In this document: piece by piece, positions 45,326-53,228 of the stretch | How positions within the stretch are numbered: the first letter of the stretch is position 1 | Layout of the letters: the number at the start of each line of letters is the position of its first letter | Assembly (NCBI RefSeq): GCF_003149245.1 | Contig: NZ_QGDL01000008.1 | Span: forward strand, 62,001 to 126,000 | Source of the DNA: Faecalicatena orotica | Lineage (GTDB): Bacteria; Bacillota; Clostridia; Lachnospirales; Lachnospiraceae | Length of the DNA: 64,000 nucleotides | Direction of reading: 5' to 3' | The notes under the pieces: generated by a model | The model's database searches: none | What the model saw: only the letters and a program-made list of their open reading frames with translations | What the model was told of the DNA's origin: nothing | Translations under genes and position numbers: made by a program

Positions 45326-46180
45326 TTACTTATTATGATAAACTACGGAAGATTCCGAATAAATCACAGACGCAGTTCCATACTGCGTACGGCATAATTT
45401 TCCATAATCCTGAAATGGATTCACTATCGTCTGATTATCTGCGGGAAACCCGAATCCTGCCGTATCCTCCATCACCTGCTGTCTGCCTTCTATGATTAGC
45501 TTGTCTAATTCTATAAAATCCTGTATATACCTGTCAGGATAGAGTGGAACACCATTATGTGCAGGCCAGATGTAATCATAATCTTGCCTGAATTCCAACA
45601 GTTTTTCCATGTTCATTTTGTGCATCTGCGCCAGCTCTTTCAGTGAAACGGACTGGTTTCTAACAATCCAGATTACCTGACCGCTTTCTATCTCATCCCC
45701 TGTAAACAGAAACCGTGTATTCTTATCAAGTACTGCAACGCTTCCTTCACTGTGGGCGGGGATTGAAATGATTTCCACAATTTTCTGCCCTAAGTCAATC
45801 CTTTGACCGTTTTCAATATAATGTATTTTGTAATCCTGATATGGCTTCGAACGGAACCATTTTTCATGTATTGGCCCGAATGGCTCTTTTGCGTGTACTG
45901 CCGCCTCTTTTGTCATCCACGCTTCCGGCCAGCATGAGTTGCCTCCTGTATGGTCAAAATGCCCGTGCGTATTTAGTACCATAACTGGTTTTTCTATAAT
46001 TCCCTCGACTACGGCCCTTATATTGCCCTCACCGCTGCAGGAATCAATCAGCAAAGCCTTTTCTTCCCCGATCAGCAGATAAACAAAATTATGCCAGCCG
46101 TCCGTGATACACCATGTATCCTCTGTAATCTGCCACTTCCCATATATATTTCCTTGTTCCGTTACATTTTCCCGAATCAT
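45326..46180 (-). CDS. MBL-fold metallohydrolase, copy 1
   Basis: A 284-residue metallo-beta-lactamase-fold enzyme with the metal motif NTHGHFDHTGGN, a second His in SIPAHSEGSVAVLD, Asp in FLFTGDEIESGQ and the last His in YIWPAHNGVPLYPD. No signal peptide is seen. It is about 6 bp from a second paralogue at 46187. The ligand set suggests a two-metal hydrolase of the glyoxalase II/lactonase kind; the substrate is unknown. Confidence 0.9.
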   Translation of the reverse strand: MIRENVTEQGNIYGKWQITEDTWCITDGWHNFVYLLIGEEKALLIDSCSGEGNIRAVVEGIIEKPVMVLNTHGHFDHTGGNSCWPEAWMTKEAAVHAKEPFGPIHEKWFRSKPYQDYKIHYIENGQRIDLGQKIVEIISIPAHSEGSVAVLDKNTRFLFTGDEIESGQVIWIVRNQSVSLKELAQMHKMNMEKLLEFRQDYDYIWPAHNGVPLYPDRYIQDFIELDKLIIEGRQQVMEDTAGFGFPADNQTIVNPFQDYGKLCRTQYGTASVIYSESSVVYHNK

Positions 46181-46186
46181 CGTTTT

Positions 46187-47038
46187 CTATCTCCCTCTTC
46201 TGATCTTCTGCGGATTGTAAATAATATTTGCCAGCCCTCCGTCTTTCCTTAATTGGTTCGGAAACATCTCAAATGCAGATTTGCATGTAATCCCCATGAA
46301 CTGAAAATCAATACTGTCATCGGCCCCGTTGGTGATGGAGTCGCAGACGCCGATACATTCCTGTAAAAGTCTCTTCGGCATCGGTTTTCCATCTCCATGA
46401 GAAATCCAGATTTTGTCATAGAATTCTTCATATTTCAAAAACCGGACCAGATTTTTCCTGTATTCTTCAACAGAAAGTGCTTCCCGGTCAAATAAGAAAA
46501 CACTTGGGTTGCAGGCATCCCCTGTCAGCAGGACCCTTTTCTCCCTAAGCAGCATACACATACTTCCCTGCGTATGTCCCGGCAGCGGAATCGGCTGAAC
46601 CGTAATCCCCCCGAGGTCAAATTCCATATTGTTTCTTAGATCCTGATAATCTTTTGTCCTTATTTTACTATAGGACAAGGACTCCATTTGCTCCGAAGTG
46701 ATTTCCGGATGTAATATACCACGCATTATATCGGCGTATTCCTTCCGGTTATCTATGGAACAATGTGTGATCGATAACTCCCAGTCTGCATGATTCAGAT
46801 ACACTTCTTCAAATTGGTCCGCTCCTCCTGCATGGTCCATATGACCATGTGTACAGACTACTGTTACAGGCAGGTTCGTCAGGCTTTCGACATATGTCCT
46901 TACATCCCCGATCCCGCAGCCTGTGTCGATCAATAAGGCTCTTTCACTTCCCAGTACCAGATAAAGGAATACTCCCGTTATATCACTGATCCGGATCACT
47001 TGGTCATCCACTAATTCTGATGTAAATAGTTCCATCAT
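46187..47038 (-). CDS. MBL-fold metallohydrolase, copy 2
   Basis: A 283-residue relative of the downstream gene, with CTHGHMDHAGGAD, PLPGHTQGSMCML, LLTGDACNP and IWISHGDGKPMP. The two proteins share order and length but differ widely in sequence, so duplication is old and the substrates may differ. It is first in the operon; the ATG follows AAAGGAGC. Transcription starts from the ROK-controlled promoter at 47096-47124. Confidence 0.9.
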   Translation of the reverse strand: MMELFTSELVDDQVIRISDITGVFLYLVLGSERALLIDTGCGIGDVRTYVESLTNLPVTVVCTHGHMDHAGGADQFEEVYLNHADWELSITHCSIDNRKEYADIMRGILHPEITSEQMESLSYSKIRTKDYQDLRNNMEFDLGGITVQPIPLPGHTQGSMCMLLREKRVLLTGDACNPSVFLFDREALSVEEYRKNLVRFLKYEEFYDKIWISHGDGKPMPKRLLQECIGVCDSITNGADDSIDFQFMGITCKSAFEMFPNQLRKDGGLANIIYNPQKIRRGR

Positions 47039-47063
47039 AGCTCCTTTCTGCGTTATGATTTTT

Positions 47064-47124
47064 AGTTTTGTAATAATGTTTCATAACTTGATATCATAAT
47101 AGTTTTTACATCTCTTTTTGTCAA
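47064..47124 (-). promoter_or_regulatory. Promoter and ROK operator of the MBL/GPH/ChbG operon
   Basis: On the minus strand TTGACA (47119-47124), 17-bp spacer, TATTAT (47096-47101). Directly downstream, over the likely start of transcription, lies the 25-bp site (47064-47088) that matches the one at the ROK gene: ends AGTTTTGTAA and TTTCATAACT. Confidence 0.72.
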
Positions 47125-47446
47125 TAACATATTTGATTACAGATGTTTTTTCGGTAATCTTTAACAATATTTCAACTGCATTTTTATATATTATTACAAT
47201 GCCCCCCCCAATAGCAGTGGTCCGATCTGGCTTTCGAATAAACTTTCTCCGATGAAAAAATATACTGATAACACAGCCGGTTTGATTATTAAAAATAAAG
47301 TAGATAAAATAAAAGAGATTAGAATGAACCTGACCTGGACCGAAAACTATTTTAATTTTCCAAAATAGTCCACTCTTCTAGAATAAAAAGAATATTTATG
47401 TTATGTTAGATTTATTAACAATAGGAAAAAGAAAGGAACGATACAT
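47125..47446. other. Divergent gap before mscL
   Basis: About 320 bp, AT-rich. It contains an odd run of seven C residues near 47203-47209 and a GAAAGGAACG ribosome site for mscL at its end. No further gene or clear promoter is seen. Confidence 0.3.
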
Positions 47447-47836
47447 ATGAAAAAATTTATGCAGGAATTTAAGAACTTCGCACTTCGCGGAAATGTGATG
47501 GATATGGCAGTTGGTATCATTATTGGCGGTGCCTTTTCCGGAATTGTAACTTCACTCACGGATAATTTCATCAATCCAGTACTTAATTTTATAACCGGCC
47601 AGACAAGTTACACGGCCAACGATATATTAGGATTTGCCTCTTCGTTTGCCTCTGCAGTGGTAAACTTTATCATAATGGCATTTATTCTGTTTTGTATGAT
47701 GAAAGCACTTAATAAGGCAGCCAGCCTAGGAAAAAAAGTAGAAGAAACAGCTCCTACGACTAAAATCTGCCCTTATTGCAAGAGCGAGATTCCGTTGGAT
47801 GCAACGCGCTGTGCACATTGTACATCAGAAGTATAG
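47447..47836 (+). CDS. mscL: Large-conductance mechanosensitive channel with C-terminal zinc ribbon
   Basis: A 129-residue protein. The first 95 residues are MscL: N-terminal helix (MKKFMQEFKNFALRGNVMDM), pore helix AVGIIIGGAFSGIVTSLTDN and a second helix (VVNFIIMAFILFCMMKAL). The channel releases solutes on osmotic downshock. In place of the usual C-terminal helical bundle, the end is a zinc-ribbon unit, CPYCKSEIPLDATRCAHC, with two CxxC pairs. This would add a metal-binding module on the cytoplasmic side. Confidence 0.93.
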   Translation: MKKFMQEFKNFALRGNVMDMAVGIIIGGAFSGIVTSLTDNFINPVLNFITGQTSYTANDILGFASSFASAVVNFIIMAFILFCMMKALNKAASLGKKVEETAPTTKICPYCKSEIPLDATRCAHCTSEV

Positions 47837-47853
47837 ACTATACGAAACTTTTA

Positions 47854-47894
47854 CTTTAAGGAGAGGGGGAGCCCAGGACTCTCTCTCCTTAAAG
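47854..47894. terminator. Terminator between mscL and the coiled-coil gene
   Basis: A 12-bp stem CTTTAAGGAGAG/CTCTCCTTAAAG in the 65-bp gap between convergent genes, with TTTCT following on the plus strand and a short U-rich stretch on the minus strand. Confidence 0.75.
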
Positions 47895-47901
47895 CTTTCT
47901 A

Positions 47902-48888
47902 TTATAGATTTTCTCGTTCTTTACTCATCCGTTCTAACAGCTTCAGATATTTTTCCTGATATAAGTCAATCTCATTTTGTGCCTTTTTCTTAACTTCTTC
48001 CATTGCTTCAGTGAACTGCCTGTTAGTTTCCATTAATTTCTTATCCATCTCTAACTGTAACTTATCTTTTGTTCTTTCATTTTCATCTTTCTGCTTTTCC
48101 ATAGCTGTTTCCAGTTTTTGAAATTCTTCATCCAACAGTGATAACTTTCCATCAAATTGTCTCTGCTGCTCTAGCAATGCTTGTTCTTTTTCAAGAGCCG
48201 CCTCTTTTTTCCTGCTTTCAATCTGGCTCTTTAATTCCTGTATCTTTCTTTCTAGATCACTTACAACAGTAACCAGATTCTCTTTTTCCTTCAGGCTGCT
48301 TTCTGCATCTGAAACTGCAGCCTTCATCTGTTCATTCTTTTCCCGCAGTTCGATGCAGGAATCATTCAATGTCTGGTTCAGAGCATCCTTGTCAGCCAGC
48401 TTGTCCCAGAAATCACTCTGCTGTTCTAATACTTTATTCTGAAGCTCCTTTATCTCTTCACTCAATCTTGTATTTTCCTCCCGGAGCAGTCTTTTTTCGG
48501 ATAGAGCTGCGTTAGTTGACTCCGTCAGGGATTCCATCTCCTCCTGCAGGCCTTGAATGGTTTTTTCCTTAGATGTAAGCATAGCCTCATATTCTGTTCG
48601 TACGGTTGCTGACAGCATCTGTTTTTTTTCTACCATTCCCATAAAGAGACGTGACAGTATATTTACATGTGCCTCAAACTCCTCTACTGATTCACTGTCT
48701 TTGCCGAGTGCAAATTTAGCTTTTTGAATCTCATATGCCTCAATCATTCTGGCAAACGCTTCCTGTGTATTTGCACCTGCACCAAGTTCTCCTGTTATTT
48801 CTCTTATTTTTTCTGCTGTATTATCATCTATTCTAAAAGATTTTGGCGTAAGGTCCTTTGATTTTCTGCCTTCCTGAAATTCCTTCAT
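47902..48888 (-). CDS. Coiled-coil DNA-binding protein, KfrA-like in layout
   Basis: A 328-residue protein. The first 60 residues (TPKSFRIDDNTAEKIREITG, then NTQEAFARMIEAYEIQKAKF) look like a ribbon-helix-helix or similar DNA-binding unit. From about residue 85 to the end it is an unbroken, strongly charged coiled coil rich in Glu, Lys and Gln. Plasmid KfrA proteins share this head-and-rod design and help partition or nucleoid-like organisation of the plasmid. Its place next to parAB supports such a role, but no sequence-level kinship to KfrA is claimed. Confidence 0.65.
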   Translation of the reverse strand: MKEFQEGRKSKDLTPKSFRIDDNTAEKIREITGELGAGANTQEAFARMIEAYEIQKAKFALGKDSESVEEFEAHVNILSRLFMGMVEKKQMLSATVRTEYEAMLTSKEKTIQGLQEEMESLTESTNAALSEKRLLREENTRLSEEIKELQNKVLEQQSDFWDKLADKDALNQTLNDSCIELREKNEQMKAAVSDAESSLKEKENLVTVVSDLERKIQELKSQIESRKKEAALEKEQALLEQQRQFDGKLSLLDEEFQKLETAMEKQKDENERTKDKLQLEMDKKLMETNRQFTEAMEEVKKKAQNEIDLYQEKYLKLLERMSKERENL

Positions 48889-49961
48889 ATTTTTCCTCCT
48901 AATTTATATGTAATCATTTCTTCTAAATCTATTATAGATGATACTCAATTAAATTTCCATATTTTATTGTAATACATTACAAAGTATTACGTACGTACTA
49001 CAATTTTTGTATTTTTTTAATTTAGCTAATTTTTAATTTTTTAGTATTTTACTGCTAATTTTTACCCTAAATTTCCTCTTATTTCTGTTGCTTTCTCGAT
49101 TGCAATTCTGCGATTACTTTTTGTTTTTATAGCATTTTTGCTATGTTATTATAATAATTTAATTATTAAATTCATTAAATATTATTTTAAGTTTATTTAA
49201 AACTTTATTTTTTATGTCTGCCTTCTATATAACATTTTATTTGTGAAGTCTTCAGAAATGTGGAGCAGCTCTGCTTTTACATTAAGTGTTGATTTCACTG
49301 TGTATATATGATTTCTTGAGTCTGGATATTTTTCAAATACTCTGCAATTATAAATAATGCGCCTGTTTATTAATTTGAATTTTATAAAATTGCATTATTT
49401 ATAGTTTTTTATTTTAACGGCCAGTCGCATATGATTGAATACCATCCCTACTTTACCGCAAAAAATCTTTTACTGGCAGGAATTTTCACCAAAACATTTA
49501 AAAGTCACTTTCTGTCATATTTCATTTTTACGATTTCATATTTTAGGAAATTTCATTATAAGATGATTTTATGTTAATAAATTGCACTTTTAACAGTTGG
49601 TAAAAAAGTAATAATTATAATGAAATCTGCTCAGAAATGTAATTGTCTTATTTAAATCAAATATTGATATTATATTCTTCCTTTCAATTTCATGGTAAGA
49701 GTAAATTTATAGTAGATAATATTACCATTATATTAGCATATATTTCTATTTTTAAAAAATGCTAATTCAGTTTGATCGAGTTAGAATCTACCTTTATAAT
49801 TTCTTTATTAATTTCAGTTTGTTTTTCTCTAATCAAATAAATTTCTCTTTTATATTTGTTTTTATTTTTTATTATAAATTACACATTCCCACTATATTTG
49901 TATAAATTATTAAGTCATCTTTTATTATAATAAATTTTTAATTATTTTAACACTTATTTTT
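48889..49961. other. AT-rich non-coding stretch upstream of the coiled-coil gene
   Basis: About 1.07 kb of very AT-rich DNA with runs of A and T and no credible gene on either strand. It begins with the promoter area of the coiled-coil gene and ends at the first long partition palindrome. It is a sharp contrast to the coding DNA left of 47.8 kb. Confidence 0.6.
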
Positions 49962-50000
49962 ATTTTCATAAGAACCTCACCGTGAGGTTCTTATGAAAAT
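49962..50000. repeat. Partition-type palindrome 1 (39 bp)
   Basis: The 17-bp core AACCTCACCGTGAGGTT is at 49973-49989 and perfect pairing continues outward to 19-bp arms (ATTTTCATAAG before the core). It is a likely parS-type ParB site, and the extended arms could also form a hairpin in RNA downstream of parB. Confidence 0.75.
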
Positions 50001-50230
50001 TATTCAGTCAGCTTGTCTTCTACCTGCTTGTTTTATCTCCTGCTATTCTTTTCCATTTTCATAACGTTACTAGCCAAATTACAAAATTTACTTTATTGTT
50101 AATCTCAAGCTTTATTAGTTTTAATAATAAAGTTGATTTCTTACTTTTTTAAAAAGAAAATATACTGAACGAACTATTTTAAATTTGAATTTTTGTAACA
50201 AAAAAGAGGATAGACAAATACTATCCTCTC

Positions 50231-50251
50231 AAAACCTCACCGTGAGGTTTT
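50231..50251. repeat. Partition-type palindrome 2 (at the parB stop)
   Basis: Core AACCTCACCGTGAGGTT at 50233-50249, arms of 10 bp. It abuts the parB stop codon, so a ParB complex would sit at the very end of its gene. Confidence 0.75.
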
Positions 50252-51293
50252 AGATTTTATTACTTAGTTCATCGATTTTAGCTTCAATACTCTTTTTGAG
50301 GCTCTCGAGTGTATCAATAACCACAGGTAATTCAGCCTTCTTGAACAATGCATCTTTGTCGAGCACTTCATGCAGTTCTTTTGCGCTCTTAATAACTACT
50401 TTTGTACCATTTTTTCTTCTTACCCTGCTTACACTCTTTTCCTCTGTTATCTCTTCTGCGCTTTCAGCCATTTGATTTAGTTTTAATTTACTGATAATAT
50501 TCTTGATCCAGGCGTTTGAAGCACTATTTCTGCCCTTTTCTTCTCTTTCCAGAATCAGCCTCACAAGTTCGTTTTGCTTTTCACTACTTAAATTGCTGGC
50601 TTCTGCAAGATAGGACCACGGATATTTCCCTGAATCCGCCATACTTTGGAGCTCCGGTATTAAATTCAGTAATCTTCGGTATTTTTCTACTGTTTTATCT
50701 GTAAGTTCCATATCAAGTGCTACCAATTGATTTAATGCTGTAATTTCATTGTCTGTTAGTAGATTCTCTTTCCTTTTAAATTCAATTTCATCTTTATGGG
50801 ATTCATATAGTCCCTGGGCAATACGGGCCTTTTCGAGAGGGCTTCCCTCGCCTCTTCCATGAAGGTTCGCTCCTAACAATCGGATTCTTCTTTCCCATAA
50901 ATGTTTTGGGGGTTCTGTAAGAAGAACTGGGAATTCTGTAAGACCAGCCTGTCGTCCGGCCAAACGTCTGCGATGACCAGATTCAATCATATATGTATCA
51001 TCACCGCATGGATAAGCCAGTATTACACCTTGAAAACCATACTTTTTCATCGTGAGTGATAATTGTTCCACTTCCAGATCGCTATAATACTCTTTATTTA
51101 ATGGATCATCCAACAATTTTTCGTCAGGTAGATATTGAATTCCTTTTTTTACATCTTCAGGCAGTTCAGAAACCTTTGATTCCTCAACCATTTCCTGTGT
51201 TACTTCATGCTGGAACTCCCCAGAAAGATTGGCAACCTTATGCAGCATACTTTTTTTCTTTAACGTCTGATTTGCCAAACTTTTTTTAGCCAT
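50250..51293 (-). CDS. parB: ParB-family partition protein
   Basis: A 347-residue ParB/Spo0J-class protein. The N-terminal nuclease-fold domain shows Box II as ESGHRRRLAGRQAG and a later RRIRLLGANLHGRGEGSPLE segment; a central helical DNA-binding region (TDNEITALNQLVALDMELTD, TVEKYRRLLNLIPELQSMAD) follows, then a Lys/Glu-rich C-terminal part for dimerisation. It overlaps parA by 8 bp. It should bind the AACCTCACSGTGAGGTT sites around the operon and link them to ParA. Confidence 0.9.
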   Translation of the reverse strand: MAKKSLANQTLKKKSMLHKVANLSGEFQHEVTQEMVEESKVSELPEDVKKGIQYLPDEKLLDDPLNKEYYSDLEVEQLSLTMKKYGFQGVILAYPCGDDTYMIESGHRRRLAGRQAGLTEFPVLLTEPPKHLWERRIRLLGANLHGRGEGSPLEKARIAQGLYESHKDEIEFKRKENLLTDNEITALNQLVALDMELTDKTVEKYRRLLNLIPELQSMADSGKYPWSYLAEASNLSSEKQNELVRLILEREEKGRNSASNAWIKNIISKLKLNQMAESAEEITEEKSVSRVRRKNGTKVVIKSAKELHEVLDKDALFKKAELPVVIDTLESLKKSIEAKIDELSNKI

Positions 51294-52146
51294 TTGCCTT
51301 ACCCCTTTCCTCTTTTATCCTTTTTTCCATTTCTTTTACAAGTGTTTTATAGTCCTTTGTGATTTCACTGCTTCCACTGCATATGCATAAAGGTTCTTGC
51401 ATGTTTTCGCTTGTCTGCATGGATGCATAATCATGACGTATTGTTGTAGTAAACAGTCTCATAGCATTTTTAGTCTCTTCTTCCATACTTTCCTCGTATA
51501 AAATACTTTGATCAGACTTATATAGCTGCGTATTAATATAAAAGAGTCCCAAAACGCCTAAATCACGGTTTCCATACTCCTCACGAGCTTCCCTGCATCT
51601 TCCGATTACGTCTTTATACCCATGTATACTTGATCCTTTCGCCAAATGAAGCGGTACAATAATATAATCGCAGGCTATCAGGTACATCATTGTCAGAACG
51701 TTATGAGCCGGAGGAAAATCTATAAAGATATAATCGTATTCTTCTCCTGCTAATTTCAGCTTTTCCTTAAGAATATCTATATTCTCCGGTCCATAGTAGT
51801 CCATATCGCCGCTGCCTAATACAATATCGAGTTTTAAACTTATTTTCCGAAATTTATTCCTCCATTTTCTTCTTGCGCTGAACTCAAGGCTCTTAATATG
51901 ATTAAAAATATTCAAATCTTGCTCCAGAATCTCGTATAATGTTTCAATACCTTCGCGCATCTCCCCATTATCATCAAAAACCTCTTCATTTCCCTCAAAG
52001 AAAAATTGAGTCAGGTTCATTTGAGAGTCGCCATCAACTAAAAGTACCTTTTTACCATCTAATGCGAATTGAGCTGCGATATTAATGATTGAACTAGTCT
52101 TTCCTACGCCACCTTTTCTGTTATAATCGCCTATTACATATGCCAC
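51286..52146 (-). CDS. parA: ParA-family partition ATPase
   Basis: A 286-residue ParA/Soj-like ATPase with deviant Walker A (NRKGGVGKTSSIINIAAQ), switch motif VDGDSQMNLTQF and Walker B YIFIDFPPAHNVLTM. There is no N-terminal HTH extension, so it is a small ParA type (type Ib-like), in which autoregulation usually falls to ParB or another factor. The palindrome at 52170-52186 just before its ribosome site fits ParB as that factor. Confidence 0.93.
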   Translation of the reverse strand: MAYVIGDYNRKGGVGKTSSIINIAAQFALDGKKVLLVDGDSQMNLTQFFFEGNEEVFDDNGEMREGIETLYEILEQDLNIFNHIKSLEFSARRKWRNKFRKISLKLDIVLGSGDMDYYGPENIDILKEKLKLAGEEYDYIFIDFPPAHNVLTMMYLIACDYIIVPLHLAKGSSIHGYKDVIGRCREAREEYGNRDLGVLGLFYINTQLYKSDQSILYEESMEEETKNAMRLFTTTIRHDYASMQTSENMQEPLCICSGSSEITKDYKTLVKEMEKRIKEERGKANG

Positions 52147-52169
52147 AACACAGCCTCCTTTTGTACGTG

Positions 52170-52186
52170 AACCTCACGGTGAGGTT
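52170..52186. repeat. Partition-type palindrome 3 (parA leader operator)
   Basis: Core AACCTCACGGTGAGGTT between the promoter region and the ribosome site of parA (AAAGGAGGCTG). The arms do not extend beyond the core. The position suggests autoregulation of parAB by ParB. Confidence 0.78.
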
Positions 52187-52546
52187 TTTCGTTTTATTTC
52201 TATTAATTCAGTAGCTTTTTTTATTATGACACATATCTATAGATATTTCAATAAATAATTATTTTTATTATTTATTGAAAAGTTTAAATATAAAGTAACA
52301 GCTTAAAGTTATTACTTTACGAGTATTTATTATGCAGTAATGATTTTATAACATATATTAATATTTAAATTGGAATAAGTGTATATTGTATACAGTATTT
52401 TATGTCAATAGCTATATTTATATACTTTCTAGTGTAATTATATAAATATAGCTATTCTGCGACAAATCTTTGCTTCTATTTATAATTAGAGCCAATTCCT
52501 ATGAACTTAATCCAGATCACTATTAGAGCCATAATAGATATAATAA

Positions 52547-52605
52547 TATATTCAAAATAAAAGTCGAAACCTCACGGTGAGGTTTCGACTTTTATTTTGA
52601 ATATA
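52547..52605. repeat. Partition-type palindrome 4 (59 bp, perfect)
   Basis: The core AACCTCACGGTGAGGTT (52568-52584) lies at the centre of a perfect inverted repeat with 29-bp arms and a single central G. This is the longest palindrome of the set and can extrude as a cruciform or form a long RNA hairpin. Confidence 0.8.
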
Positions 52606-52882
52606 CATAACTTATTTATTATTGTATTAGAAAGGTAATAATATGTATATATTATATTTAGTATTTTTGATTGTACTGTTATTAAATACGTAATTATATT
52701 AGATTTAAAACGTAATGAATTGCATCTATTAACTTTATTTATTATTATTTGCATTTAATATTTTATAAAATAATTTAAACTGTAAGTCTTAATTTTTTAG
52801 TTATTAAATTTGTTTGTTGTTATATATAGGTACTATAAACTGCTATTTAACATTTATTTTATTGCTATATTAGCTAATACTG

Positions 52883-52919
52883 TAAAAATCAGAACCTCAC
52901 GGTGAGGTTCTGATTTTTA
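52883..52919. repeat. Partition-type palindrome 5 (37 bp)
   Basis: Core AACCTCACGGTGAGGTT at 52893-52909, perfect arms of 18 bp. Confidence 0.78.
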
Positions 52920-53211
52920 TTTTCTTCACATTATTCTAGCTAACAAAAAATATTAACTACATTTATCACATATTATAGTTTAAAACTTTTCTATATTTTT
53001 TATTTCATATAATAGTATGCCTTATGTCAATATATTATTTATAAAAGTAAATTTCTTAACTAATTTATACGCTTTTCTGTTTTATATTCTATAAAAAAAT
53101 AGAAAGTTATTTTTGTTTATAAAAGAATGATGAAAATTAAATAACATATCTAATATCTTTACAGTATTTTATAAGTATATAATATAACAATTGTTCACTT
53201 TTAAACCATAA

Positions 53212-53228
53212 AACCTCACGGTGAGGTT
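53212..53228. repeat. Partition-type palindrome 6 (core only)
   Basis: Core AACCTCACGGTGAGGTT with no further pairing outside the 17 bp. It is the right-most copy seen. Confidence 0.75.

Noticed and set aside
52572-52754. Open frame of 60 codons upstream of parA
   Set aside because: It runs through partition palindrome 4, has low-complexity Ile/Asn/Tyr-rich translation and no ribosome site.
49962-53228. The six palindromic repeats as a CRISPR array
   Set aside because: Spacing is irregular (from about 260 bp to over 1.9 kb), copies flank and enter par genes, and no cas genes are present.
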